From Candidatus Jordarchaeia archaeon (GTDB lineage Archaea; Asgardarchaeota; Jordiarchaeia; Jordiarchaeales; Jordiarchaeaceae): DNA of 32,693 nt. A model generated the notes under the pieces. The model saw only the letters and a program-made list of their open reading frames with translations. It did no database searches and had not been told where the DNA came from. Made by a program: the position numbers and the translations under genes. The stretch is from contig JAHQXB010000125.1 in NCBI GenBank assembly GCA_029856435.1, forward strand, positions 1-32,693. Reading direction: 5' to 3'. Shown one piece after another: positions 15,750 to 23,856 of the stretch (the first letter of the stretch is position 1; each line of letters begins with the position of its first letter).

Positions 15750-17060
15750 TTGACGACCCAGATACAATTAGCGAGGAAAGGAATAGCTTCAAGCGAGGCA
15801 ATACAAGTTGCAAAGGACGAAGACTTCCCACTAGACAAACTATTAAAACTAATAGCATCGGGTAGAGTTGTTATAACCCGAAATGTGAAGCGGGAGAACG
15901 TTAGGCCACTAGGAATAGGGGAAGGCCTCCGCACAAAGATAAACGCAAACATAGGTTCCTCAGCAGACTTCTGTGACATAGATTACGAATTGAGGAAGGC
16001 CAAAATAGCTGTTGAGTATGGCGCGGACACAATAATGGATTTGAGCACCGGTGGAGACATCGACGCCATAAGAAGGAAGGTGATAAAAAACATTAACGTA
16101 CCCCTAGGTACTGTTCCCATTTACCAAGCGGCGATAGAGGCGGGCAAAAGGAAGGGCGCCATAGTGGACATGGACGAGGATGACATGTTCAAAGCCATAG
16201 AGAAACACGCTGAGGACGGTGTAGACTTCATGACGGTACACGTTGGAGTAACCAAAAAAACAGTAGACCTACTGGTTAAACGCAAAAGAATAATCCCCAT
16301 GGTAAGCAGGGGAGGAACTTTCCATGCAGCTTGGATAATACATAATGGCCAAGAAAATCCACTGTACTCCAACTTTGATTACCTCCTCGAATTAGCTAGA
16401 AAATACGATTTTACTCTCAGCTTGGGGGACGGTCTAAGACCGGGTTGCATTCATGATGCAAGCGATGAGCTTCAGATGCAGGAGCTTTTAACAATAAGCG
16501 AACTTGTTGAGAGAGCAAGGGAGGGAGGGGTGCAAGTAATTGTGGAGGGACCGGGGCATATACCGATCCACCAAGTTGGGGCCAATGTTAGAATACAGAA
16601 GGCCCTATGCAAGGGCGCTCCCTTCTATGTGTTGGGCCCCCTAGTAACAGATTTAGCGCCCGGTTATGACCACATTACAGGAGCCATCGGAGGCGCCATA
16701 GCTGCAATGGAGGGTGCCGACTTTCTATGCTATGTCACTCCTGCTGAGCATCTAGGTCTACCTAACGAAGACGACGTTAAACTGGGTGTTATAGCCTCAA
16801 AAATTGCGGCTCACGCAGGAGACATTGCAAAACTCGGGGAAAAGGCATCTTATCGAGATGATGAAATGGCTCGCGCCAGAATCGCAATAGACTGGGAAAA
16901 ACAGTATGAACTATCTTTAGACCCCCGAAGGGCACAGTTATACCACGAAAGAGTGAAGGCCAAAGAGCCCAAGTCCTGCACAATGTGTGGACAGTTCTGC
17001 GCCATGAAGATTATTTCAGAAGCCCTCAACAACCCCAATATAGAAAAAATGAAGTGCTAG
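15750..17060 (+). CDS. thiC: phosphomethylpyrimidine synthase ThiC
   Basis: The enzyme converts aminoimidazole ribotide to the thiamine pyrimidine precursor by radical SAM chemistry. It shows 'NANIGSS', 'TIMDLSTGGDI', 'GTVPIYQA', 'TVHVGV', 'VSRGGT', 'LGDGLRPGC' and 'VEGPGHIP', all ThiC signatures. The C-terminal Fe-S motif reads CTMCGQFC, that is CX2CX3C, one residue shorter than the CX2CX4C of bacterial ThiC. TTG at 15750 is the probable start (MTTQIQLARKG), with GGAAGGAAG upstream; the frame is open back to a GTG at 15711. Length about 436 residues matches archaeal ThiC. It pairs functionally with Thi4 in this window. Confidence 0.94.
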   Translation: MTTQIQLARKGIASSEAIQVAKDEDFPLDKLLKLIASGRVVITRNVKRENVRPLGIGEGLRTKINANIGSSADFCDIDYELRKAKIAVEYGADTIMDLSTGGDIDAIRRKVIKNINVPLGTVPIYQAAIEAGKRKGAIVDMDEDDMFKAIEKHAEDGVDFMTVHVGVTKKTVDLLVKRKRIIPMVSRGGTFHAAWIIHNGQENPLYSNFDYLLELARKYDFTLSLGDGLRPGCIHDASDELQMQELLTISELVERAREGGVQVIVEGPGHIPIHQVGANVRIQKALCKGAPFYVLGPLVTDLAPGYDHITGAIGGAIAAMEGADFLCYVTPAEHLGLPNEDDVKLGVIASKIAAHAGDIAKLGEKASYRDDEMARARIAIDWEKQYELSLDPRRAQLYHERVKAKEPKSCTMCGQFCAMKIISEALNNPNIEKMKC

Positions 17061-17161
17061 AAAGTTTTCGACCTTAGACTCAATGAGGACTTACAAAATC
17101 GTTGGCGAGAGAGCCTCCAACTAGTCGTGGGGATTGTCAACTATTAAGTCACCCTACTTCA

Positions 17162-18412
17162 TTATGGTGGGGCTCGAAACAAGTAGACTTTGACTTCCTC
17201 TCCTTCTTCGATGAATTGTACTTCTGATCCTATCTCTATGTATCCCTGCGACAGGGCTAGTGTAGTTATGGCTTCGGAGCCTGTAGGAACTGGATAAGCT
17301 ACAAGCTTTTCTTTTTCCAGTTGAAGTCGGACTGGTTGGAAATTTAATCTTCCCCTTTCAGAGTAAATTCTCTTTCCAGTTACTGCTTTGACTTGTGGTC
17401 TACTGGTGGGAGGGAGGCCTGCCCACCTTCTAATTTGTGGGTCTACAAGAGTGTAGTATACCATAAGTGCCGATGTGGGGTATCCAGGTAACATAAAGAC
17501 TGGTTTTCCATTGTATGCTGCTACTGCTGTTGGTTTTCCTGGTTTTATTGATATTCCATGTATCAGAAAGTCTGGTTTGCTCACCTCACTGAGTGCTGTT
17601 GGCACGGTGTCGCCTGGACCCTTTGAGGTTCCTCCCGAAAATATGGCAATATCCGCGTTTACTAGGGAGTATTTAATGGATTTTATTAATTCCTCTTTAT
17701 CGTCTGGTATGATCCCCCTATATATGGGGGATCCGCCTGATTGTTTGACGGCTTGTGTTATGGTGACTGAGTTAATGTCGTAGATTTTTCCGTATTCCAG
17801 TTTAGAGCCTGGAGTTATTATTTCGTTTCCGGTGCTGGCGACTGTCACCAATGGTTTGGAGTAAACATTTACTTCTGTAACGCCGGTTGCCGAGATTACC
17901 CCCAAATCTTGGATGCTTAGCACGGTTCCTTTGCTCAATATTTTCTGCTCTTTTCTTATGTCGCGGCCGATTTTAACCACATTCTCCTCGGGAGACACAG
18001 GTCGGTAAATTCGCACTTGGTCATCTTCCTCCTCGGTGTACTCTACCATTACAACAGCATCCGCGCCTTCTGGTATGGGTGCTCCTGTGGCTATTTTAAC
18101 GCATCCACCTTCTTCTACGTGTAGATTACTCTTTTCTCCCGCTTTTATTTCTCCCAAAATTCTCAGAATTTTCGCCTCCTCCTCTTCCGCCCCGAAGGTG
18201 TCACTTGCCCTAACTGCATACCCATCTCTTGCGGCTCTTTGAAAGTGGGGTACATCAATTGGTGAAAAGAAGTCTTCAGCAAGAACTCGCCCCAAAGCCT
18301 CATTTATGCTAATTTTTTCAATTTTCCTCTTTATGCTTATTTTGGACAAGGCTTGAATCACGTCTTGGAGAGAAGTTGTGGTGTAAAAACTCTTCTTAGC
18401 TTCCTCTCTCAT
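17162..18412 (-). CDS. moeA: molybdopterin molybdenumtransferase MoeA, second paralog
   Basis: The 416-residue MoeA inserts molybdate (or tungstate) into adenylylated molybdopterin. Domains: MoeA N-terminal (1-170), MPT-binding (175-315, 'TGNEI', 'SGGTSKGPGD', 'KPGKPTAVAAYNGKPVFMLPGYP'), C-terminal beta-barrel. In the active-site motif the usual SAMDGYA reads 'AARDGYA', so Met is replaced by Arg62 while catalytic Asp63 stays. GAGGAGAC precedes the ATG. It starts 14 bases after the other moeA. Two MoeA copies in archaea are often explained as separate Mo and W handling; the substitution hints that this one may be specialised. Confidence 0.92.
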   Translation of the reverse strand: MREEAKKSFYTTTSLQDVIQALSKISIKRKIEKISINEALGRVLAEDFFSPIDVPHFQRAARDGYAVRASDTFGAEEEEAKILRILGEIKAGEKSNLHVEEGGCVKIATGAPIPEGADAVVMVEYTEEEDDQVRIYRPVSPEENVVKIGRDIRKEQKILSKGTVLSIQDLGVISATGVTEVNVYSKPLVTVASTGNEIITPGSKLEYGKIYDINSVTITQAVKQSGGSPIYRGIIPDDKEELIKSIKYSLVNADIAIFSGGTSKGPGDTVPTALSEVSKPDFLIHGISIKPGKPTAVAAYNGKPVFMLPGYPTSALMVYYTLVDPQIRRWAGLPPTSRPQVKAVTGKRIYSERGRLNFQPVRLQLEKEKLVAYPVPTGSEAITTLALSQGYIEIGSEVQFIEEGEEVKVYLFRAPP

Positions 18413-18426
18413 TCTTTGTCTCCTCT

Positions 18427-19683
18427 TTACACTACGATGTGGGGGAAAAGGGCAACTCTTACAATTTCCCCCTCATTTATACCCTCCACATTTTCTGGAA
18501 TTTCCACAATTCCATCGGCGTTTACCATACTACTTATTACCCCTGAACCGCCTACCCTTATGGGCAATGCTAGTACGCCCTCCCGGGTTTCCTCTATTTT
18601 GACGCGGACAAAATCCCGTCTGCCCAGAGTTGAAGCAACTTTCTTGGACATCTTTGCCTCAACAAATATGCGGGGATCCAGTTTTTCGGCTCCCAGCATT
18701 TTTCTTATGGTGGGCGCAACAAAGACTGTAAAGGCGATCATGGTTGCCACCGGATAGCCTGGTAGACTAAAAATTGGTTTACCGTTGAGGAATGCGGCAG
18801 CCGTAGGACTCCCCGGCTTCATAGCCACTCCGTGAAAAATTAACTCCCCCCTCTTTTTTAGAAGATCTGGAGTGTAATCATATTTTCCCACTGAGGTTCC
18901 GCCTGAAAAAACTCCCATATCATATTTTAAGACTTCATCTATGGCCTTTTCAAGCTCTTCCGGTCGGTCCGGGTATATCCCAAGAATCTTAGGTTCGCCA
19001 CCATAGACTCTCACAAGAGAAGCCAGGGTATAACTATTGGTGCAAACAACCTTTCCCACATCGGGAGTAGTGTAAATATCAACAAGTTCGCTACCGGTGG
19101 AAACAATTGCTACTTGAGGTTTTTTCGTCACCTTGACTTCCGTAATTCCACATTGTAGGAGCATTGCCTCCTCTTGGGGTCTTACCTGTTTACCACTACT
19201 TATAATTTTTTGACCCATTTTCACATCCTCTCCAACCCTAGAAATGTTTTGGCCGGGTGTTACCGGACTGTAAACTTCTACCTCATCATTGATACGCTTA
19301 GTGTATTCAACCATAACTACGGCGTCAGCCTCTGGAGGTATAGGGGCTCCGGTAGCGATTTGAGCCGCCCACCCCCTAGACACTTTAATGCTGGGCGGTC
19401 TTCCCACAACCACTTCCCCTACCACCTTGAGTTTGATGGGATTATGCTGGCTGGCGCCGAAGGTGTCCCGTGCTATCACGGCGTAGCCATCCATAGCAGA
19501 CCTATCAAAGTGTGGAATATTTCTCGGAGAATAAATATCCTCATAGATTATTCTTCCCAAAGATTCTGTTACCGGAATTATCTCCGGCTCTAACCTCTTA
19601 ATTCTGCTGATTATCCTGTTTAGCGCTTCATTAACTAGGGTGTACTCAGCAAAACCTCTCATACGAGTGCTGAACTCATCCAA
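18427..19683 (-). CDS. moeA: molybdopterin molybdenumtransferase MoeA, first paralog
   Basis: A 418-residue MoeA with canonical 'SAMDGYA' (Asp65), 'GAPIPPEADAVVMVEYT', 'SGGTSVGKYDYTP' and 'KPGSPTAAAFLNGKPIFSLPGYP'. It begins at a TTG two bases after the moaB stop, with AAGGAGG nine bases upstream; an ATG at 19662 is the fallback. It is the third gene of moaC-moaB-moeA-moeA. This copy is closer to the textbook active site than its neighbour and probably does the main metal insertion. Confidence 0.93.
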   Translation of the reverse strand: MDEFSTRMRGFAEYTLVNEALNRIISRIKRLEPEIIPVTESLGRIIYEDIYSPRNIPHFDRSAMDGYAVIARDTFGASQHNPIKLKVVGEVVVGRPPSIKVSRGWAAQIATGAPIPPEADAVVMVEYTKRINDEVEVYSPVTPGQNISRVGEDVKMGQKIISSGKQVRPQEEAMLLQCGITEVKVTKKPQVAIVSTGSELVDIYTTPDVGKVVCTNSYTLASLVRVYGGEPKILGIYPDRPEELEKAIDEVLKYDMGVFSGGTSVGKYDYTPDLLKKRGELIFHGVAMKPGSPTAAAFLNGKPIFSLPGYPVATMIAFTVFVAPTIRKMLGAEKLDPRIFVEAKMSKKVASTLGRRDFVRVKIEETREGVLALPIRVGGSGVISSMVNADGIVEIPENVEGINEGEIVRVALFPHIVV

Positions 19684-19684
19684 A

Positions 19685-20245
19685 CTACTTTTCCTCCTTG
19701 GAGTCTTTGGAAATTTTAGTTTTCATGTGGCTGATAATATGTTCTATTTCTGGAAGAATTAAACTGGTGAGGGCAGTGTGCACGGCGTTAGGTGATCCCG
19801 GTAAACAAAAAATCACCGCACCTTTATAGGTTCCCGCCTCGGCCCTAGTTAACATGGCGGCTGTCCCAATATCCTTGTAGCTCTCGAATCTGAAGATTTC
19901 CCCGAATCCAGGTATCCTCTTCTCAAACAGGGGAGTAATGGTTTCTATGGTTACATCTCTGGGTGAGAGGCCGGTTCCTCCGCTGGTTATTATTACCAAT
20001 ATTCTCCTTCCTACAAATTCGTTAAGAGATTTAATTATGAGTTGGGGTTCGTCAGGAACGATAGAAACTGAAGCCAGCTTGTGGCCCGCTTCTTCTATTA
20101 GCTTCCTCGCTATGGCGGTTGTTTCATCAGTGCTTTTTGCGCCAGTTTGAATTTCCCGGTAGCGTGTATCGCTGATCACTATTAATCCAAAGTCTAGAGT
20201 CCCAACTGGTACTCTGTGTTTTTCATGGGTGCTTTTGGGTTTCAT
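19685..20245 (-). CDS. moaB: molybdopterin adenylyltransferase MoaB
   Basis: The 186-residue protein has the MogA/MoaB signature 'TSGGTGLSPRDVTIETI' and 'FCLPGSPNAVHTAL'. Archaeal MoaB adenylylates molybdopterin to prepare it for metal insertion by MoeA. ATG at 20245 has AAGGTAGAG upstream and overlaps the 3' end of moaC by 23 bases. An N-terminal stretch of about 15 residues is basic and unconserved. It is part of the same operon as both moeA genes. Confidence 0.93.
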   Translation of the reverse strand: MKPKSTHEKHRVPVGTLDFGLIVISDTRYREIQTGAKSTDETTAIARKLIEEAGHKLASVSIVPDEPQLIIKSLNEFVGRRILVIITSGGTGLSPRDVTIETITPLFEKRIPGFGEIFRFESYKDIGTAAMLTRAEAGTYKGAVIFCLPGSPNAVHTALTSLILPEIEHIISHMKTKISKDSKEEK

Positions 20246-20711
20246 GTTGTTCTCTACCTTGACTATTTTTTGTTGGCTGTTTAGTTTTACTCACCACCCT
20301 AATTTCCTCTATTTCTGTGTCGGGGTACTGTCCTTCTTGGTCTTTTTCGTAGGGTTTAACCATGTCCCAAACTGTGAGTAGGGCAACAGAAGTTGCAACA
20401 AGTGCCTCCATTTCTACGCCTGTTTTGGACAACGACTGTACTGTGGATTCTACTGTAACCGTACTATTTCCAACAGAGATTTGGACATCAACTTTGGTTA
20501 TTGGAATAGGGTGACATAAAGGTATTATCTCTGGGGTTTTTTTGGCTGCCAGAATACCCGCTATCTGGGCAGTGGTGACGACATCACCCTTCCCCAAAGT
20601 TTTTTCCCTAATTCTTTGGATAGTTTCAGGCTTAAGTTTGATGGCGCCTCTCGCAGTTGCAATACGCAGAACATCTTCTTTACCACTAATGTCGGCCATA
20701 TCAATACTCAA
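20223..20711 (-). CDS. moaC: cyclic pyranopterin monophosphate synthase MoaC
   Basis: A 162-residue protein with 'ATARGAIKL', 'GKGDVVTTAQIAGI', 'LCHPIPITKVDV', 'KTGVEMEALVATSVALLT' and 'WDMVKPYEKD', the full set of MoaC motifs. It makes cyclic pyranopterin monophosphate with MoaA, which is not in this window. I start at TTG 20711 because GGAGGAT lies nine bases upstream; ATG 20699 is the alternative. It leads the moaC-moaB-moeA-moeA operon, divergent from mobB. The last 15 residues are Lys/Gln-rich and overlap moaB. Confidence 0.93.
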   Translation of the reverse strand: MSIDMADISGKEDVLRIATARGAIKLKPETIQRIREKTLGKGDVVTTAQIAGILAAKKTPEIIPLCHPIPITKVDVQISVGNSTVTVESTVQSLSKTGVEMEALVATSVALLTVWDMVKPYEKDQEGQYPDTEIEEIRVVSKTKQPTKNSQGREQHETQKHP

Positions 20712-20820
20712 AATGTTCCATCCTCCATATACGCCTCTTAAACCTAGAAAACCATAACATCAGTTAAATAAAAAGTATTCTAACGCCCTTTTATTATATT
20801 TCACTTAGATTTTTGAGGAA

Positions 20821-20868
20821 AATGGTTATCCTTTTATTGAGAAGAGGTTATTACGTTTAATAACCATT
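20821..20868. promoter_or_regulatory. three-half-site GGTTAT operator array between moaC and mobB
   Basis: GGTTATTA-CGTT-TAATAACC (20846-20865) is a perfect 8-base inverted repeat. A further direct copy, AATGGTTAT (20821-20829), lies 22 bases, two helical turns, upstream and is itself an exact reverse complement of ATAACCATT (20860-20868). It ends about 42 bases before the mobB start and lies in the shared divergent region, so it may control both directions. The bound regulator is unknown. Confidence 0.5.
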
Positions 20869-20909
20869 AAAGTTTCGATTGCAGGTAATTCTAAGTTGGG
20901 AGGAATAAT

Positions 20910-21692
20910 ATGATTTTCCAAATAGTTGGCTACCAGAGACACGTGGGCAAAACGTCTACAGCGGTTAGTTTAATTCAAGAGTTTAAAAAGAGAGGGTTTC
21001 GAGTTGCCGCCATAAAACATTCTCACAAATATGACGTCAGCCAAGACACTAGGGGAGCGCTGGGCTCGAAAGACACGGAAAGATATTTGGAGGCGGGGGC
21101 AGATGTTTGTGGAGCGATTACAGATAGCAGCCTAGTTTTGATAACTCCCGAAAATTCTCTTAATTGGGCCTTAAATATGGTGGCTCCCTTTTCTGACATA
21201 GTAATTTTGGAGGGATTCCGAGAGGAGCGCCGTCCAAGAATAATCGTGGCGGAATCAGCAGACCAATTTTTTGAGCTCTATGTTGAAAACCTAGTGGTGG
21301 CGGTCACTGGCGTTATCGCAGAGAATGAGAGCGAAAAAGAGAAGGTTAAGGGGGCTTATCCTAATATCCCCATAGTTTCTAAAGCATCAGAGTTAGCTGA
21401 TCTTTTACTCTCCAGATTTGTGGATGAAGTGATTAGCCGGCTAGAAAAGAAAACTTGTGCGGTGTGCGGTTATCCAAACTGTGACGAATACGCCAAAGCA
21501 CTAATAAGGGGAGAGGCCAAGCTATCCGCATGTCCTCAAAATGTGGCTCAAACAGTTTTATATGTTAATAACAAGAGAATTGCCATTAATCCCTTCGTAC
21601 AGAGAATTATCAGCGCCACAATTCAAGGAATGCTATCCACTCTAAAAAACATAGACAAACTCGAGAACATTTCTATCCACATAAAAAGTTGA
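20910..21692 (+). CDS. mobB: MobB-type GTPase with C-terminal Fe-S cluster domain
   Basis: The first 165 residues are MobB, which assists molybdopterin-guanine dinucleotide formation: P-loop 'GYQRHVGKT' (7-15), 'VAAIKHSHK' and 'VILEGFREERRPRI'. The C-terminal 80 residues add Cys183-X2-Cys186-X4-Cys191-X16-Cys208 in 'CAVCGYPNCDEYAKALIRG', which is the pattern of the small 4Fe-4S domain seen in corrinoid/CODH and RnfB-type proteins (PF04060-like). Bacterial MobB has no such domain. A GGAGG lies 7 bases upstream. It is divergent from the moa/moe operon. A likely inference is redox or substrate-protein docking of cofactor delivery to anaerobic Mo/W enzymes. Confidence 0.88.
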   Translation: MIFQIVGYQRHVGKTSTAVSLIQEFKKRGFRVAAIKHSHKYDVSQDTRGALGSKDTERYLEAGADVCGAITDSSLVLITPENSLNWALNMVAPFSDIVILEGFREERRPRIIVAESADQFFELYVENLVVAVTGVIAENESEKEKVKGAYPNIPIVSKASELADLLLSRFVDEVISRLEKKTCAVCGYPNCDEYAKALIRGEAKLSACPQNVAQTVLYVNNKRIAINPFVQRIISATIQGMLSTLKNIDKLENISIHIKS

Positions 21693-21774
21693 GCATCAAG
21701 TGAATCAAATGAAAAAGGTAACTTAAAAGATGTTTTTTGCTTCTTTATGCAGTAAGGTAAGGAGACGGGAACAG

Positions 21775-22587
21775 TTGCGATACGCCGTTAGGCTGGCGTA
21801 TATCGGCGAGAACTACTCTGGTTTCCAGAGGCAACCCAATATGAAAACGGTTGAAGGCACAGTTATCGAAGCCTTAAGAAAGGTAGGATGGATTGAAGAT
21901 GAAGAAAAAGCAAACTATAACCATGCGGGACGCACGGACCAAGGTGTGAACGCCCTCAGCCAGACCATTGCCTTCAACACTTCAGAAAAAATTATTTTAC
22001 CGGCTTTAAACAACAGCCTCCCCAGAGATATATGCTGCTGGGCTTACGCTTCCGTTGCCGAATCCTTTGATCCGCGCAGAGATGCTCTGCTCCGCACATA
22101 TAAGTACTATGCCATTTACGAAGGAGAAAACTTACGAGTAATGAAGAAGGCGGCATCCCTACTTAAGGGAACACATGACTTTAAAAACCTGTGCACTCCC
22201 AAACCGAACAGAAGAACCATTAGAACCCTACTTGAATCAAAAATCGAAAAAAGAGGAGACCTACTCATTTTCACCTTCTCTTCCAAAGGATTCCTAAGGA
22301 AAATGGTAAGAAAAATGGTCACCGCCCTACGAAAAATCGGCTCTGGCGAGAAAAACCTGCAATATTTAAAGGATTTGTTAAACCCAAATTATGAGCCTAG
22401 AGGAGGAGTTGCCCCCGCGGAGCCAAGCGGACTAATACTCTTTGACATAAAGTATCCCTTCGATTTTCTCGTAGATGAAGTCAGCAGAAAAATATTTTTA
22501 AAAACTTTGTATAAAAACTACATTCACGAGAGGATAAAAGCCCAGATTTGCAAAGTCATAATTTCCGAGCTTGAAAAGGCGAGCTAA
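21775..22587 (+). CDS. truA: tRNA pseudouridine synthase A
   Basis: TruA modifies uridines of the tRNA anticodon stem-loop (positions 38-40). 'GENYSGFQRQP', the catalytic motif 'AGRTDQGVNA' and 'FLRKMVRKMV' identify the family. TTG at 21775 gives MRYAVRLAYIG, a typical family start, with GGAG 10 bases upstream; an ATG at 21730 would add 15 residues with no good ribosome site. About 270 residues is normal length. The gene converges on rfcL, with only two bases between their ends. Confidence 0.92.
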   Translation: MRYAVRLAYIGENYSGFQRQPNMKTVEGTVIEALRKVGWIEDEEKANYNHAGRTDQGVNALSQTIAFNTSEKIILPALNNSLPRDICCWAYASVAESFDPRRDALLRTYKYYAIYEGENLRVMKKAASLLKGTHDFKNLCTPKPNRRTIRTLLESKIEKRGDLLIFTFSSKGFLRKMVRKMVTALRKIGSGEKNLQYLKDLLNPNYEPRGGVAPAEPSGLILFDIKYPFDFLVDEVSRKIFLKTLYKNYIHERIKAQICKVIISELEKAS

Positions 22588-22589
22588 AC

Positions 22590-23846
22590 CTAGCTCTTCA
22601 GCTCCTTCATTATCTTGTTGTAGGTCTTCTTATCACCTGAAATTTCTTCAATTAATTCCTCCTCAAACTCAAAAAATCTACATATTTTAGCAGCCCTCTT
22701 AGGATCAGCCTGGAAAATCACCTTCAAATAGGGAAGATAATACTCTACTCCTTCCAAAGAGGAGGCGTGACACTTCGCCCCTATCTTATTCCCAATGAGC
22801 GATAATTTGTCGCGAATGGATTTGGTTCTGCTCAGATTCCTTATCCAGGTTGGAAACTGATACTTAACATAGCCGGGTCTGCTAACTGTCCTTGATAGAG
22901 AAACACCAGCTGACATAAGCTCAAAAACATAGGAAAGTAAACCCCAGTGCTGCCTATTTTTAATTCGGCCCAAAAAAACGTCGGCCCTAGATATCATATT
23001 ATATGCCTCGCTTAATTCTTTTGCATCGCTCATATGTTGGGAAATGTTTTCGTTAATCCAGTGCATCATCATCTCGTAATCCACATCAGTTGAGGAAACT
23101 TCGTCCACAATCGCTCGGGCGTTGCTTTCCTTAAAAATTTTAGCTAACACTTCAAATATGCTTTTCATTTTGTCTCGCGAGTATACCTCTACATCTTCCA
23201 ATGTTAATTCTGCCTTGTTCTGGCCAAGGGCTTGTAAATCGTTAATTGCTGCACGCAAATCCCCCTCCGCATTATTTGCTATAGCTTCCAAAACCTGTTC
23301 CTCTACACGAATCCCCTCCTGATCACATATTCTTCTTAGGACTTTTACAATGGTAGGAGTACGTATCTTGTTGAAGGACACCATTTCACAGTACTGTCGT
23401 AAGGATGAGAACTTGAGATCCCAAGGATTATTTGCGGTTAGCACAACAGGATACTCAGTATTCCTAATTACTGATATTATGGCCCCCACTCCTCCCCTGT
23501 CCTCAGATCCACTCAGCCCATCTACCTCATCTATCAGCAACACTTTACCTTTTACCGGAAAAAGAGTGCTCATAGTTGACGCTGAGCCAACAGTGCGTTG
23601 AACCATCTCCAAGTTTCTCTTGTCACTTGCATTCACTTCAACAACTTCCAAATCCAAATCTTTGGCTACAGCATAAACAGAAACAGTCTTACCATTACCG
23701 GGAGGACCGTGGAGAAGTATGGCCTTCTTATCCCTATCTCTCCTCCAGCCCTTCAAAAAATTTAGCAACTGAGAGACCGCCTGATCGTTACCCACAACCT
23801 GTGATGTTTTTAGTGGCTTGTACTTCTCAGTCCAAGGTAAACTCAT
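22590..23846 (-). CDS. rfcL: replication factor C large subunit
   Basis: The clamp-loader large subunit has 'WTEKYKPLKTSQVVGN', Walker A 'GPPGNGKT' (47-54), Walker B 'VLLIDEVDGL' and an AAA+ lid, then a collar domain. With four RfcS subunits it loads PCNA. The ATG has GGTGA about five bases upstream and lies 10 bases after rfcS. The protein is 418 residues and ends 'NKIMKELKS' without the charged tail and C-terminal PCNA-binding (QxxLxxFF) box common in archaeal RfcL, so PCNA contact may use other sites. Confidence 0.94.
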   Translation of the reverse strand: MSLPWTEKYKPLKTSQVVGNDQAVSQLLNFLKGWRRDRDKKAILLHGPPGNGKTVSVYAVAKDLDLEVVEVNASDKRNLEMVQRTVGSASTMSTLFPVKGKVLLIDEVDGLSGSEDRGGVGAIISVIRNTEYPVVLTANNPWDLKFSSLRQYCEMVSFNKIRTPTIVKVLRRICDQEGIRVEEQVLEAIANNAEGDLRAAINDLQALGQNKAELTLEDVEVYSRDKMKSIFEVLAKIFKESNARAIVDEVSSTDVDYEMMMHWINENISQHMSDAKELSEAYNMISRADVFLGRIKNRQHWGLLSYVFELMSAGVSLSRTVSRPGYVKYQFPTWIRNLSRTKSIRDKLSLIGNKIGAKCHASSLEGVEYYLPYLKVIFQADPKRAAKICRFFEFEEELIEEISGDKKTYNKIMKELKS

Positions 23847-23856
23847 AAAATCACCA

